From: a candidate division FCPU426 bacterium | GTDB taxonomy: Bacteria > Oederibacteriota > Muellerivitia > Muellerivitales > Muellerivitaceae | Reading direction: 5' to 3' | NCBI GenBank assembly: GCA_027452205.1 | Contig: DAIDGV010000011.1 | Span: 1 to 64,000 of the forward strand | DNA: 64,000 nucleotides | Translations under genes and position numbers: made by a program | Shown: positions 29,751 through 38,360 of the stretch, piece by piece | How positions within the stretch are numbered: position 1 is the first letter of the stretch | How the letters are laid out: each line of letters opens with the position of its first letter | The notes under the pieces: generated by a model | Told to the model about the DNA's origin: nothing | The model's database searches: none | The model's input: only the letters and a program-made list of their open reading frames with translations

Positions 29751-30926
29751 ATGATCCGACAGACCCTGCAAGAACTTTTGGCGGAAAGGACCGTAGAAGG
29801 GTCTCTTTATGAGAAGTTGGCCGAATATGGGGTCAGATGTCATGCCTGCGCCCACCGTTGCCGTATCCCCGAGGGCAAAAGAGGCGTGTGCCAGGTCCGC
29901 TATAACGAGGGCGGAGTGTTGAGAGTTCCCTGGAATTACGTGGGCGCATTGGACGTGGATCCGATTGAGAAAAAACCGTTTTTTCATGTCCTGCCCGGCA
30001 GCATGGCTTATTCCTTCGGCATGTTGGGATGCGATTACCACTGCGATTATTGCCAGAACTGGATCACCAGCCAGGCCCTTCGGGACCCGGCCTCGGAGGA
30101 GGCCGGCGCGCGGCCAGTCGACCTAACGGCCGAGCAGATCGTGGAAGGGGCCATCCAAAAGCAATGCCATACGGTGACCTCCACTTACAATGAACCCCTG
30201 ATCACGACCGAGTGGGCGGTAGAGATCTTCAAGAAAGCCCGAGTGGACAATCTCCTCACTTCCTACGTTTCCAACGGTAACGCCACCCGGGAAACTCTGG
30301 AATACCTGCGACCCTGGCTGGACGCCTACAAGGTGGACTTGAAGGCATTCAATGACAAGACCTACCGAAGGAGTATGGGGGGGACCCTGGCGCCCGTGCT
30401 GGAGACCATCGAACGGCTCAAGGCCATGGGGGTATGGGTGGAAGTCGTGACTCTGGTGGTGCCGGGCCTGAACGACAGCGAGAATGAATTGAGCCACATC
30501 GCGAAATTCGTGGCCTCGGTTTCCCGGGACATTCCCTGGCATGTCACGGCTTTCCATCCCGATTACAAGATGATGGAAAGGCCCTGGACCGAACCGGAGA
30601 AGTTGAACGTCAGTTATCAGATCGGCAAGGCCGCGGGACTTCATTACGTTTACTCGGGCAACCGGCCCGGGGAAGTGGGCACCACGGAAAATACCTATTG
30701 CCCTGGTTGCGGACAGTTGTTGATCGAACGCCAGGGTTTCCGGGTGAAGAAGAATATTTTGGGCGCGGAAGGCAACTGTCCCCGCTGCTTGGGCCCCATT
30801 CCCGGTATTTGGGGCGTTCCGGACAGGGCGCCCCACAAGGTGGTTCCGGTGGAAAGGACGCCCAGAAGCCAGGAAGCGCTCTTGATAATCAAAGAACCCG
30901 AAGAAAGTTTACTGGGGGAAACTTGA
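29751..30926 (+). CDS. amrS: AmmeMemoRadiSam-system radical SAM enzyme
   Basis: 391 aa. The radical SAM cluster motif CDYHCDYC lies near residue 91. An N-terminal Cys cluster (CHACAHRCRIPEGKRGVC) and a C-terminal CPGCGQ...CPRC pair are typical of the AmrS/PflA-like group. The cognate AmmeMemo proteins are not in the window, and the substrate of the family is not established. GAGGAGGCGACC precedes the ATG at 29751; a longer frame from 29556 overlaps the previous gene and was rejected. Confidence 0.85.
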   Translation: MIRQTLQELLAERTVEGSLYEKLAEYGVRCHACAHRCRIPEGKRGVCQVRYNEGGVLRVPWNYVGALDVDPIEKKPFFHVLPGSMAYSFGMLGCDYHCDYCQNWITSQALRDPASEEAGARPVDLTAEQIVEGAIQKQCHTVTSTYNEPLITTEWAVEIFKKARVDNLLTSYVSNGNATRETLEYLRPWLDAYKVDLKAFNDKTYRRSMGGTLAPVLETIERLKAMGVWVEVVTLVVPGLNDSENELSHIAKFVASVSRDIPWHVTAFHPDYKMMERPWTEPEKLNVSYQIGKAAGLHYVYSGNRPGEVGTTENTYCPGCGQLLIERQGFRVKKNILGAEGNCPRCLGPIPGIWGVPDRAPHKVVPVERTPRSQEALLIIKEPEESLLGET

Positions 30927-30936
30927 GGTCGGCGCC

Positions 30937-31895
30937 ATGGGAATCTTGTCGAAAGACGTAATGCGGGGAATGTGGAAAAGGTCGACCGCCTTTTTTTGGC
31001 GTCGGCCCGTTAGTGAGTTGGAACGAGAAATGCGGGCCCATCCTTCTGAATTTCTCGCCTCGATCCTCTTCCTGGGGTTCGGTCTGTTGTCGCTGGTCGT
31101 CCTGGCATTGGGTCGACCCGGCGCGGGAGAAAGCCTTCGTTATACCTTGTTCTGTGGCAGTGTGTGGTTCCTTTGGATGACTTATGTGGTCCATTACCTG
31201 CCCGCAAAAGACCGGTTGATGCAATTTTTAAGGGGGGGTCGGTCCCTGGATAGCGGTGATGCTCGCTTATAAATGGGTGCGATTCCTCATTCCGGCGGTC
31301 CATCCTTCCAAATTCGACGACGAATTTCGACAGTTCGAGATAAAGTTTTGGGGACATCCTTCTTCCCTTTGGACGAAGGCGCTATCGGGAAGTCCCTTTT
31401 GGATCGATTTTTTTGTTCCTTTTATCTGGGATTCTTCTTGTGGATGTTCGGCTTTCTTTTTTATTCCGCTTTTTCCAGCCGTGCCGTTATCAGAGGCTTA
31501 TGTTGGGATTGATGTTGATCTATATCGGTGGCTTCATCGGTTACGTGATCTTTCCCGCCGCGGGCCCGCGTTATGCTTTTCCGGAAGAGTGGGTTTGGTT
31601 GAATGGAGGTAAGCTGTTCCATTTGACCGATCGTGTCGTTTGGCATATAGGGGCCCGGTTGGATGTCTTTCCAAGTTTGCACGCGGCCATTGCCATTTTT
31701 CTTTTCCTCTGGCTGGCCGAGTATCATCCGTAGTAGGCCTTCTGGGGATTGCCCATGACCTTCGGGATGTGGATCTCCACCATTTTCTTGGGCTTCCATT
31801 ATTTTCCGGACCTTGTTAGCGGGGCTTTCTTGGGCGCGGCGGTCTTTTTTCTGGTGCTCTTTTTGGAAAGACTATTTTATGGGCGGTTAGTTTAG
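30937..31895 (+). pseudogene. Broken PAP2-superfamily phosphatase-like gene
   Basis: Several frames together spell a six-helix PAP2_3/inositolphosphotransferase-type membrane protein. They are an N-terminal part (30937-31260), a second frame with MMLAYKWVRFLIPAVHP, a return to frame one (FYLGFFLWMFGFLFYS) and a third frame containing the catalytic motif VFPSLHAAIA (about 31665-31694). Two adjacent TAG codons (31731-31736) interrupt that last frame. The expected third motif (STIFLGFHYFPD) then continues in the same frame to TAG at 31893. At least three frame changes plus tandem stops indicate decay, unless the assembly is faulty. Confidence 0.75.
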
Positions 31896-31907
31896 ATAGT
31901 CCTATGG

Positions 31908-32114
31908 TCAGTTCTTTCTTTTGTTTTTTGCCCTTTTCTTTCCCAAAAAAGGTTCGATTTTGGCGAATTCATCCCTGGTGATCTGCTGGGGTTCGCCTCC
32001 GGAAAGTTCGATAAGGCATATGGAGTTTTCGTTTTCATAGGAAAAAGCGCAGACTTGCTCCAAATTCAGCCACAGTTCTTTGTTGTCGATAGTCTTGAGA
32101 TGGACGAATTTCAT
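31908..32114 (-). CDS. Small hypothetical protein
   Basis: 68 aa: a beta-rich start (MKFVHLKTIDNKELWLNLEQV), then ITRDEFAKIEPFL and a Lys/Arg tail. The ATG at 32114 follows AGAGGA at good distance; an upstream ATG at 32129 was rejected. The fold could be a small SH3/PilZ-like barrel, but it is not recognised. It follows the terminator of the alcohol dehydrogenase gene on the same strand. Confidence 0.55.
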   Translation of the reverse strand: MKFVHLKTIDNKELWLNLEQVCAFSYENENSICLIELSGGEPQQITRDEFAKIEPFLGKKRAKNKRKN

Positions 32115-32136
32115 GGAGTTTCCTCTCAAAGAAAGC

Positions 32137-32159
32137 GAGCCGGCCCCCTGGGCCGGCTC
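32137..32159 (-). terminator. Intrinsic terminator after alcohol dehydrogenase
   Basis: A perfect 10-bp GC-rich stem (GAGCCGGCCC/GGGCCGGCTC) with a 3-nt loop. On the minus strand it is followed by the T-rich GCTTTCTTTG. It lies 10 bp beyond the stop of the dehydrogenase gene. Confidence 0.75.
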
Positions 32160-32169
32160 ACCGAAAATA

Positions 32170-33240
32170 CTAAGCCTTTAATATAACCTTCAGTGCGTTC
32201 TCCTTGGCGGCGTTACCAAAAGTGGCGTAAGCCGACATCACATCGGAAAGCGCGAATTTGTGGGTGCCCATTTTCTTGGCGTCCAACTTGCCAGATCTGA
32301 GCACCTTCAAAAGCATAGGCGTCGTCACCGTATCCACCAATCGGGTGGTCAAAGCGATATTGCGGTCCCAAAGTTTTTCCATATGCAGGGTCGCGGGTTT
32401 GCCGTGCACCCCGATATTGGCGATGCGTCCGCCGGGAGCCACGATGGCCTGGCAGGTCTCAATGGAGGAGGGTACACCCACTGCCTCAATGGCCACGTCC
32501 ACTCCCTCGCCGCCCGTCAGGGTCTGGATGCGTTGTTCGATATTTTCTTTCTCGAAGTTGATGGTGTCGGTGGCGCCAAAGGCCTTGGCGACCTTGAGAC
32601 GGTTATCGTCCCGGTCGATCAGGATGAGTTTGGCGGGTGAATAGAACTGGGCGGTCAAAAGGGCCGCCAGTCCAATGGGGCCCGACCCCACGATGGCCAC
32701 GATATCCCCCGGTTTCACCTGGCCGTTGATGACGCCGCACTCAAAACCGGTGGGGAAGATATCCGACAACATGACCAAGGCTTCCTCCTCGACCCCTGGA
32801 GGCGCGGCATAAAGGCTATTGTCGGCGTGAGGAATGCGGACATATTCGGCCTGGGTACCGTCAATGGTGTTGCCAAGGATCCAGCCGCCGTTACGACAGT
32901 GGGAATACATCCCTTTCTTGCAATAATCGCATTTGCCGCAGGAAGTGATACAGGAGATCAGGACCCGGTCCCCGACCTTGAAGTTTTGCACGCTTAATCC
33001 AACGGATTCGATGACGCCCACCCCTTCATGGCCCAAGACGCGGCCATCGGTGACGGTAGGAACATCCCCCTTCATGATGTGCAGATCGGTACCGCAGATC
33101 GTGGAGGTGGTGATACGGACGACGGCATCGGTGGATTCTTTGATGGCGGCTTTGGGTTTATCTTCCCAGGCCTTTTGGCCTGGGCCGTGGTACACCAAGG
33201 CTTTCATAGTGTTAGCGGCTACTTTTACAGCGGTGGTCAT
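32170..33240 (-). CDS. Zinc-dependent medium-chain alcohol dehydrogenase
   Basis: 356 aa. Catalytic-zinc motif TSTICGTDLHIMKGD and GHEGVG, structural-zinc Cys set CGKCDYCKKGMYSHC, and Rossmann motif VGSGPIGLAAL with the acidic LIDRDDNR implying NAD(H). It probably reduces aldehydes such as acetaldehyde, or oxidises alcohols. The start at 33240 follows AAGGGAG; the internal Met12 lacks a ribosome site. A class II-type promoter lies upstream, and a terminator follows, so it is a single-gene unit. Confidence 0.9.
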   Translation of the reverse strand: MTTAVKVAANTMKALVYHGPGQKAWEDKPKAAIKESTDAVVRITTSTICGTDLHIMKGDVPTVTDGRVLGHEGVGVIESVGLSVQNFKVGDRVLISCITSCGKCDYCKKGMYSHCRNGGWILGNTIDGTQAEYVRIPHADNSLYAAPPGVEEEALVMLSDIFPTGFECGVINGQVKPGDIVAIVGSGPIGLAALLTAQFYSPAKLILIDRDDNRLKVAKAFGATDTINFEKENIEQRIQTLTGGEGVDVAIEAVGVPSSIETCQAIVAPGGRIANIGVHGKPATLHMEKLWDRNIALTTRLVDTVTTPMLLKVLRSGKLDAKKMGTHKFALSDVMSAYATFGNAAKENALKVILKA

Positions 33241-33272
33241 AACAAACTCCCTTCAATGGTCTTTCTGACTCC

Positions 33273-33315
33273 ACTGTAAGATGCCCTTCGGGACGTGAAT
33301 ATGACCCAGACCATG
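33273..33315 (-). promoter_or_regulatory. Class II-type promoter of alcohol dehydrogenase
   Basis: On the minus strand CATGG-TCTGGG-TCATA (33315-33300) matches 8/10 of the recurrent palindrome. TACAGT at 33278-33273 (4/6 of -10) begins 29.5 bp from its centre, the same geometry as at ric. Confidence 0.5.
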
Positions 33316-33406
33316 GCTCGTAAAAAATTCAAAAGGGTCTTTGCTGAGGTAAAACGTTCCCTTTCAAGATCGGGTAAGAGCCTCTTTCATTCCCCCGGTT
33401 CATGAC

Positions 33407-34603
33407 TTAAAACACCGTCAAATCGCCCGCTAGATAATCCTTCCAAAGGAAAGGCAGCAATGCCATTTCATCAGACACGATCTCCTCCACGGTGGAACGC
33501 AGGTCCCGCGGGTCGAGGCCTTCCAAAAGCCGCAATCGAACATCGATGACCAAGGGCTCGTTCAAGGGGTTGCCGATGCGGCTGACCAGATAGCATTCGG
33601 CTTCCCTCACCTCCACGAGGGCGACCACTCGTGAAGCGATGCGCTGGGCCGAGGCTTGGTACAACTTACCGGTGTGGGTACGGGGATTCTTGCCCGCGGC
33701 GGCTTCCAAGGTCATTGGCCGGTAGGGAGTGATGAGGCCATTGGCCCGGTTGCCCCGGCCCACCTGGCCGTCGTCGCCGGACTCGGCGGAGGTGCCCGTG
33801 ACGGTCAGGTAAAGGCTCTGGGACGTATCGCCATCGGCGGTGTTGACCCTTACATCAGTGGCTAGTGGGGTATGGGCGCGCAAGATATTCTCGATCTCCC
33901 GGGTGAGGCGTTCCCTTTTCTGGAAATAATCAGGTAAGTCCCACACGAACCGGTCTACGAAAGCGCAGGACAATGTCAGCCCCAGCCGGTCCCCCTGCCG
34001 CACGCCCATGATCTTGATATCGGCGCCGGTCTCGGGGAAACGCCGTTTGAAATGGGGGGTGTTGAGTTCGCGTTCCAAGGCGAGGAGGGTGGTCTCCAGC
34101 GTGGTCATCGGCGCGAAACCCACTCCAATGGAAGTGTCGTTGGATAAGGGTACGGATGAGCCCCGGCCAAAAAGATCGACCAAGTCCCCTGAACCCGGAC
34201 GCAGAAGGCATTGGATGGATAAATGCCGGTAAGGGTCCAAGTGGGGAAGTTTCTTGCGGAACCAATCGCGCACACTTTCCAAGGCCAGGTCCTGCAGGGG
34301 TACGATCTTTTCGCCCACACGATCGACCGCCCGGCCCGCCAGGAAGATCCGGATGGGCTCCGTGATCTCGCCGCCGCCAAAGCGAGGGCTGGAAGAACCG
34401 CCGACGAGGAGCACCTTATCCACGTTGTGGTGCAATATGGAGCCGAAATGATCCAAGTAATAATGGCTGAGCGTTTGGGACAGATTCTCGGCCAGCGCGT
34501 CGCAAATGGAGTCAGGATGGCCTAGCCCCTTGCGTTCGACCACTTCCACATCCAAGTTGCCGACCGAGGGGCCGCGAGAAACCGATAAGACCAAGGAGTT
34601 CAT
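33407..34603 (-). CDS. Archaeal-type S-adenosylmethionine synthetase
   Basis: 398 aa of the archaeal MAT family (AdoMet_Synthase), not the bacterial MetK. Diagnostic segments are ERKGLGHPDSICDALAE near 24-40 and the run GRGNRANGLITPYRP followed by GKNPRTHTGKLY. It makes S-adenosylmethionine from ATP and methionine. Such genes occur sporadically in bacteria, often beside stress genes. Its ATG overlaps the stop of the fusion kinase gene upstream (4 bp), so the two are cotranscribed and translationally coupled. Confidence 0.88.
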   Translation of the reverse strand: MNSLVLSVSRGPSVGNLDVEVVERKGLGHPDSICDALAENLSQTLSHYYLDHFGSILHHNVDKVLLVGGSSSPRFGGGEITEPIRIFLAGRAVDRVGEKIVPLQDLALESVRDWFRKKLPHLDPYRHLSIQCLLRPGSGDLVDLFGRGSSVPLSNDTSIGVGFAPMTTLETTLLALERELNTPHFKRRFPETGADIKIMGVRQGDRLGLTLSCAFVDRFVWDLPDYFQKRERLTREIENILRAHTPLATDVRVNTADGDTSQSLYLTVTGTSAESGDDGQVGRGNRANGLITPYRPMTLEAAAGKNPRTHTGKLYQASAQRIASRVVALVEVREAECYLVSRIGNPLNEPLVIDVRLRLLEGLDPRDLRSTVEEIVSDEMALLPFLWKDYLAGDLTVF

Positions 34604-36216
34604 ATTTCCGCCTCCCGAGCGCCGTTGGATAAGCGCCTGTCGATTAAAACCTCGCGCGTCCGGGAAAGACTCCGAGCCAAGGGGCCGTTGTTATCGATCC
34701 GGTGGGTTTCCCATTCCGGGGGAGGTTCTTCCCAAATATGGGCGATGGTCTCGTGGATCTGGATGTCGGCGTCGGAGCCGGAACGACTGGCGGTGGGGAC
34801 CAAGCGCTGACGGATTTGTTCCAGGTCCGTTCGGCATACATATAAGACAAATGGAACACCCAGATCCCGGGCCAATCGGGCGAAAGGTTCTCGGCGGGAT
34901 TGAAGATGGAAAGAAGCGTCCACCAATACCCGCTGTCCTTCCAATAACCGCTTCTCGGTCTTGGCCCGCATGACGGCGTAAGTTCGTTCGGTTTGGGTAG
35001 GGCTGTAGATCCCTTCTTGGAATGACGCGGCCATGTCTTTTTCCAAAGGTACGCCGGCCAAGCCTTTTCGTACGGTGTCCGAAGAGATCACTTGCATTCC
35101 TTCGGCCCGGGCCAGTTCTTTGGCCAAGCTGCTCTTGCCCGTTCCGGGCAGTCCGGTCATGAGGACCAGGCAGGGTTTTTGGGCTAGCGGGGCGACCTTT
35201 CCCCAGGCCATGAGCGAATGTTTCTGGGTCCAGTGGCACTCGGTATCCTTTTCGGCACCCTGCGCGGAAATGGCCTGCAGGCCTCGGGCCAGCGCGCGTA
35301 TCAGATGTCGGTAGGCCACATAGAAAGAGAGAAGATCGCCATCGGTGTCGCCCGTATAACGGAAATATTCCTCGGCCATTTGGCGCGATTCCGCGGGATA
35401 ACCGTGGGCCTCTAGGTCCATGACCAGGAAGGCTACGTCCAACAAGGGATCGCCGCAGCGGTAACGCGGATCGAACTCGACCGCGTCGATGATGCGGATG
35501 TCCCTGGGAGCGGGCTCGTCCGGCTGGAAGTAGATGTGTTCCAAGCGGAGATCACCGTGGCCTTCCCGGGCCTTGAAACATCTTTCCTCGACCCAATGCC
35601 GCTGGCGATCCCATTCGTCGTTGAAAGCCCGTTCCAATCTTTCCCGCAGGGCGTGGGTCAGCAGGTCCGGTGGGAAAGCGCCGATCTGGGCGATGACTTG
35701 CCGCCAATTTTCCTCGACGATCTTAGGTTTGGCCCAACGGGCGATGTCCGGACCCTGGCCGGCCTGATGATAGAAATCCCTCAGGCGGGAAGCCAAGCGG
35801 GACCAGAAATCATCGGGCAAGATCCCCTGGGCCAGCCAGGTCCCCAGCCGCCATTCGTCCGGGAGGCGGCGCATCTTGACGGCATGGTCCACCGCATGGC
35901 CTTTTCCCTCAAAGACCAAACAGCCTTTTTGTTTCACCACTGGCACAACGCCCAGGTAAACGTCCGGGGCCAAACGCCGGTTCAAGGCCATTTCGATCCC
36001 ACAGAAATGCATTCGTTGGGCCCGGGTGGAATAATCCACAAAAGGGAACTGGACGGCTTTCTTGATCTTGTAAGCGTGATCGCCCACCAGAAAGACGATG
36101 GAGATATGGGTCTCTTTTTTTTGGATGTCGGATGCCGTTTCAGGAAAGACCAAACGATCAGGTTCCCATACGAGTGTTGGGTGAGATGACATTCGGGACG
36201 TTGACTCTTTGCGCAT
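34600..36216 (-). CDS. Aminoglycoside-phosphotransferase-like / P-loop kinase fusion
   Basis: 538 aa combining COG2187 and COG0645 domains. The N-terminal protein-kinase-like half has HAYKIKKAV, the catalytic loop GHGDLRLEHIYF and the DFG-like VEFDPRYRCGD. The C-terminal half has Walker A GLPGTGKSS (from about residue 355). The substrate is unknown. The M. tuberculosis homologue Rv2004c belongs to the DosR dormancy regulon. The ATG at 36216 is preferred because GGGGAGG is about 7 nt upstream; the ATG at 36222 abuts that sequence. Confidence 0.83.
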   Translation of the reverse strand: MRKESTSRMSSHPTLVWEPDRLVFPETASDIQKKETHISIVFLVGDHAYKIKKAVQFPFVDYSTRAQRMHFCGIEMALNRRLAPDVYLGVVPVVKQKGCLVFEGKGHAVDHAVKMRRLPDEWRLGTWLAQGILPDDFWSRLASRLRDFYHQAGQGPDIARWAKPKIVEENWRQVIAQIGAFPPDLLTHALRERLERAFNDEWDRQRHWVEERCFKAREGHGDLRLEHIYFQPDEPAPRDIRIIDAVEFDPRYRCGDPLLDVAFLVMDLEAHGYPAESRQMAEEYFRYTGDTDGDLLSFYVAYRHLIRALARGLQAISAQGAEKDTECHWTQKHSLMAWGKVAPLAQKPCLVLMTGLPGTGKSSLAKELARAEGMQVISSDTVRKGLAGVPLEKDMAASFQEGIYSPTQTERTYAVMRAKTEKRLLEGQRVLVDASFHLQSRREPFARLARDLGVPFVLYVCRTDLEQIRQRLVPTASRSGSDADIQIHETIAHIWEEPPPEWETHRIDNNGPLARSLSRTREVLIDRRLSNGAREAEI

Positions 36217-36260
36217 GGTCATACCTCCCCATTACGATGTATCTAAGAGGGAGAAAATCC

Positions 36261-36276
36261 TATGACGAAGGTCACA
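36261..36276 (-). promoter_or_regulatory. CRP/FNR-type palindrome before fusion kinase-metK unit
   Basis: Plus strand TATGA-CGAAGG-TCACA, 9/10 of the recurrent site, 45 bp upstream of the fusion gene start and overlapping the end of the CHAD gene. CATCGT at the class II position is a poor -10, so only the site is claimed. Confidence 0.5.
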
Positions 36277-37060
36277 TCTTTCGATGGAGTCTGTGGGCTT
36301 TTTTAAGGTAGTTTTTCCAAAGGGCGTCGGTTTGCCGGTTGATCTCCTGGAACCAGGGTTGAATACCGGGAAACCTGGAGCGGCCCGCGGCTTTCAGTTT
36401 TTCCCCCATATTCTTCAAGTCCCTCCATTGTCCCAAAAGGTCCTGTATTTCGTGACAGACGCCGGTCAGGTGATCGGGCTGCGGAAGACCTAAGAACTTG
36501 AAATCCTCCAAGGCATAGCGCACCCGTTTCGCTTTGATCCGTAGATGGTGAAGCAAACGAGTGGAAGGTCGAGAACGAAGACTTCGTTCCAGTAACCGGG
36601 ATAATTCATGATAATCCTTCTGATAATGCCGACGGGCCGTTTTAGGGCGACAAGGAATGGCATCCAAACGGGAAGGCAAGCGGTCGACCCAGATCAAAAA
36701 GGACGGGGTCTCCAAACGGTCCTTCAGTTCTTTTTGCAGTGCCTTCAGGACATCTTCTTGGGCCCGGATCCAGCGTTCCAAAGGGGAAGACGCCAGGGAA
36801 GCGGTGGAGCGAAGAAGAGCACAAAGGACTTCTTGGTCACGGATCCGGTTGGTATCCCGAGCCAGATGTTTGATCTCGTTCCTCAGGATAGAACTAGCGC
36901 GGCGACCGTCGTTGAAGAGCCGTAAACCCGTGCTCAAGCGGCGAAGGGTTACGCGAAGATCATGTAAGGCCCCGGGATCCACTCCTTTGAGGACGGCCTT
37001 CCGATTCCGTGTCAGTTCTTTGGCCAAGCGTTTTAATCGGTATAGGGGTTCAGGTCTCAC
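36272..37060 (-). CDS. CHAD-domain protein
   Basis: 262-aa helical protein with the conserved histidine/arginine motifs of CHAD (ALHDLRVTLRRLSTGLRLF near 30-50 and LHHLRIKAKRVRYALEDF near 170-187). The domain binds polyphosphate on a basic surface. The gene follows the polyphosphate kinase gene by 22 nt on the same strand, so the two form a polyphosphate unit. No CYTH or other catalytic domain is attached. Confidence 0.85.
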   Translation of the reverse strand: MRPEPLYRLKRLAKELTRNRKAVLKGVDPGALHDLRVTLRRLSTGLRLFNDGRRASSILRNEIKHLARDTNRIRDQEVLCALLRSTASLASSPLERWIRAQEDVLKALQKELKDRLETPSFLIWVDRLPSRLDAIPCRPKTARRHYQKDYHELSRLLERSLRSRPSTRLLHHLRIKAKRVRYALEDFKFLGLPQPDHLTGVCHEIQDLLGQWRDLKNMGEKLKAAGRSRFPGIQPWFQEINRQTDALWKNYLKKAHRLHRKM

Positions 37061-37082
37061 CGAAACGACCTTTCCGAAAGGA

Positions 37083-37889
37083 TCAGGACCCGGCCTTTTT
37101 TAATTTACGTAAGGCTTTTTTCAGGTCCCTGGCTTTTCGATGAAGGACCTCTTTTTCCATCCAGTCCGAATGATGCTTCAACTGGGCGTTGACGATCTCC
37201 AAGACCCGGCGCCTGGCGTAATGTTTATGGTCCGCTGGGATCAAATGCCAAGGAGCGATCCGGGTATTGGTCTTTTTCAGCATTTCCTCAGCGGCCTCGA
37301 CATAGGCTTTCCATTTTTTGCGGGCGTCGATGTCTTCCGGGGTGATCTTCCATTGCTTATAGGGGTCCTTGATCCGGACCTTGAACCGGCGCAATTGTTC
37401 GTCGGGGGAGATGGCCAGGAAGACCTTGACCACGTCGATTCCGTCGTCCACTAGCATCTTTTCAATACGGTTGATCTCCTCATAGGCCTGGGACCAGCGC
37501 GTTTTGGGGGTCAGTTCGTTGACCCTTTCGACCAAGACTCGGCCATACCAGGTGCGGTCAAAGATGGCGCATTCGCCCGGTTTGGGCAGGGCCTGCCAGA
37601 AGCGGTAAAGATAATGACGGCCTTGTTCGTCGGAGGTTGGAGGGCCGAAGGCGTGAACCTTAACGCCGCGGGGGTCCAAATGCTCGGTCAAGCGACGGAT
37701 GGTTCCGCCCTTGCCGGCTGCGTCAAAACCTTCCAATAGAATGAGCGCGCGGCGCTGGCTGTGCCAAACACCCTGCTGGATTCGAACTAGACGAAGTTGG
37801 AGTTTCTCGAGGGTTTTGGCGTAATCTTTCGAATTGTCGACAGGGAATCCGCCTTTTTTCAGCAGTCGCTTGAGGCTTAACGTTGCCAT
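37083..37889 (-). CDS. ppk2: Polyphosphate kinase 2 family protein
   Basis: 268 aa. Walker A GFDAAGKGGTIRRL, Walker B-type DRTWYGR and a lid helix region (KVRIKDPYKQWKIT) define the PPK2 fold. These enzymes phosphorylate nucleotides from polyphosphate; the subclass (ADP or AMP acceptor) is not decided. The ATG at 37889 follows GAGGG; the longer open frame above it runs through an intergenic repeat. Downstream lies the CHAD gene. Confidence 0.88.
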   Translation of the reverse strand: MATLSLKRLLKKGGFPVDNSKDYAKTLEKLQLRLVRIQQGVWHSQRRALILLEGFDAAGKGGTIRRLTEHLDPRGVKVHAFGPPTSDEQGRHYLYRFWQALPKPGECAIFDRTWYGRVLVERVNELTPKTRWSQAYEEINRIEKMLVDDGIDVVKVFLAISPDEQLRRFKVRIKDPYKQWKITPEDIDARKKWKAYVEAAEEMLKKTNTRIAPWHLIPADHKHYARRRVLEIVNAQLKHHSDWMEKEVLHRKARDLKKALRKLKKAGS

Positions 37890-37933
37890 GGCCGCCCTCG
37901 TTGTTGGATGTGGCCCAAAGGCCTTCTCTATTA

Positions 37934-37971
37934 TGACCGAGCGCATGGAAAAGCAAGGAATAAACCTTAAA
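37934..37971. repeat. 38-bp intergenic repeat, copy 1
   Basis: 36 of 38 bases match the copy at 39663-39700, in the same orientation. With the two bases before it, it contains TATGA-CCGAGC-GCATG (37932-37947), 8/10 of the recurrent palindrome, and ends in CCTTAAA, the -10-like part of copy 2. It lies between ppk2 and the 38121 gene. Confidence 0.7.
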
Positions 37972-38036
37972 GCGATGTCAGGCACAAAGTTACCTATGAC
38001 GACCGATATTCGCAAAATGAAATCACATCCAGGAAT

Positions 38037-38079
38037 TGTGCCGCCGGTCATACTTTTATTTTCATATCGATACTAAATT
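38037..38079 (+). promoter_or_regulatory. Class II-type promoter for the 38121 operon
   Basis: TGTGC-CGCCGG-TCATA (38037-38052), 8/10 of the recurrent palindrome, with TAAATT at 38074-38079 (4/6 of -10) starting exactly 29.5 bp from its centre. The region between is AT-rich, as expected of a promoter. Confidence 0.5.
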
Positions 38080-38120
38080 TAAAAATAAGAAATAATTGAA
38101 CTTAACGAAGGAGGCGGCCT

Positions 38121-38324
38121 ATGTCCTTAAAAGCCAAGATCGTTATTGCTGTCGCCGTTATTCTGGCAGCTTTTTTCCTTTTTCCGAGATTCTTTAAAGT
38201 GGACGGTACGATGGGCGTTCTGATAGGCCAGCCTGTCGGGAAGTCAATCACTCCCGTGTCCGCAGGACAGGTTTTGCCATCGCCGGTCCCAACGGTGGGG
38301 CCGAGTTCGCAGGGGGTAAGTTGA
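38121..38324 (+). CDS. Small single-pass membrane protein
   Basis: 67 aa. A positively charged start (MSLKAK) leads into a hydrophobic helix (IVIAVAVILAAFFLFPRFF), then a Pro/Ser-rich tail probably outside the cytoplasm. A strong AAGGAGGCGGCC precedes the ATG. It is not recognised. It lies 36 nt before the cyclic-nucleotide-domain gene and likely shares its transcript. Confidence 0.6.
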   Translation: MSLKAKIVIAVAVILAAFFLFPRFFKVDGTMGVLIGQPVGKSITPVSAGQVLPSPVPTVGPSSQGVS

Positions 38325-38360
38325 TTTTTTGGATATCCAGATTTTTGAAAAGAGGACTTT

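Noticed and set aside
37995-38010. TATGA half-site before the 38121 gene
   Set aside because: The second arm ATATT does not match; the site at 38037 fits both sequence and spacing.
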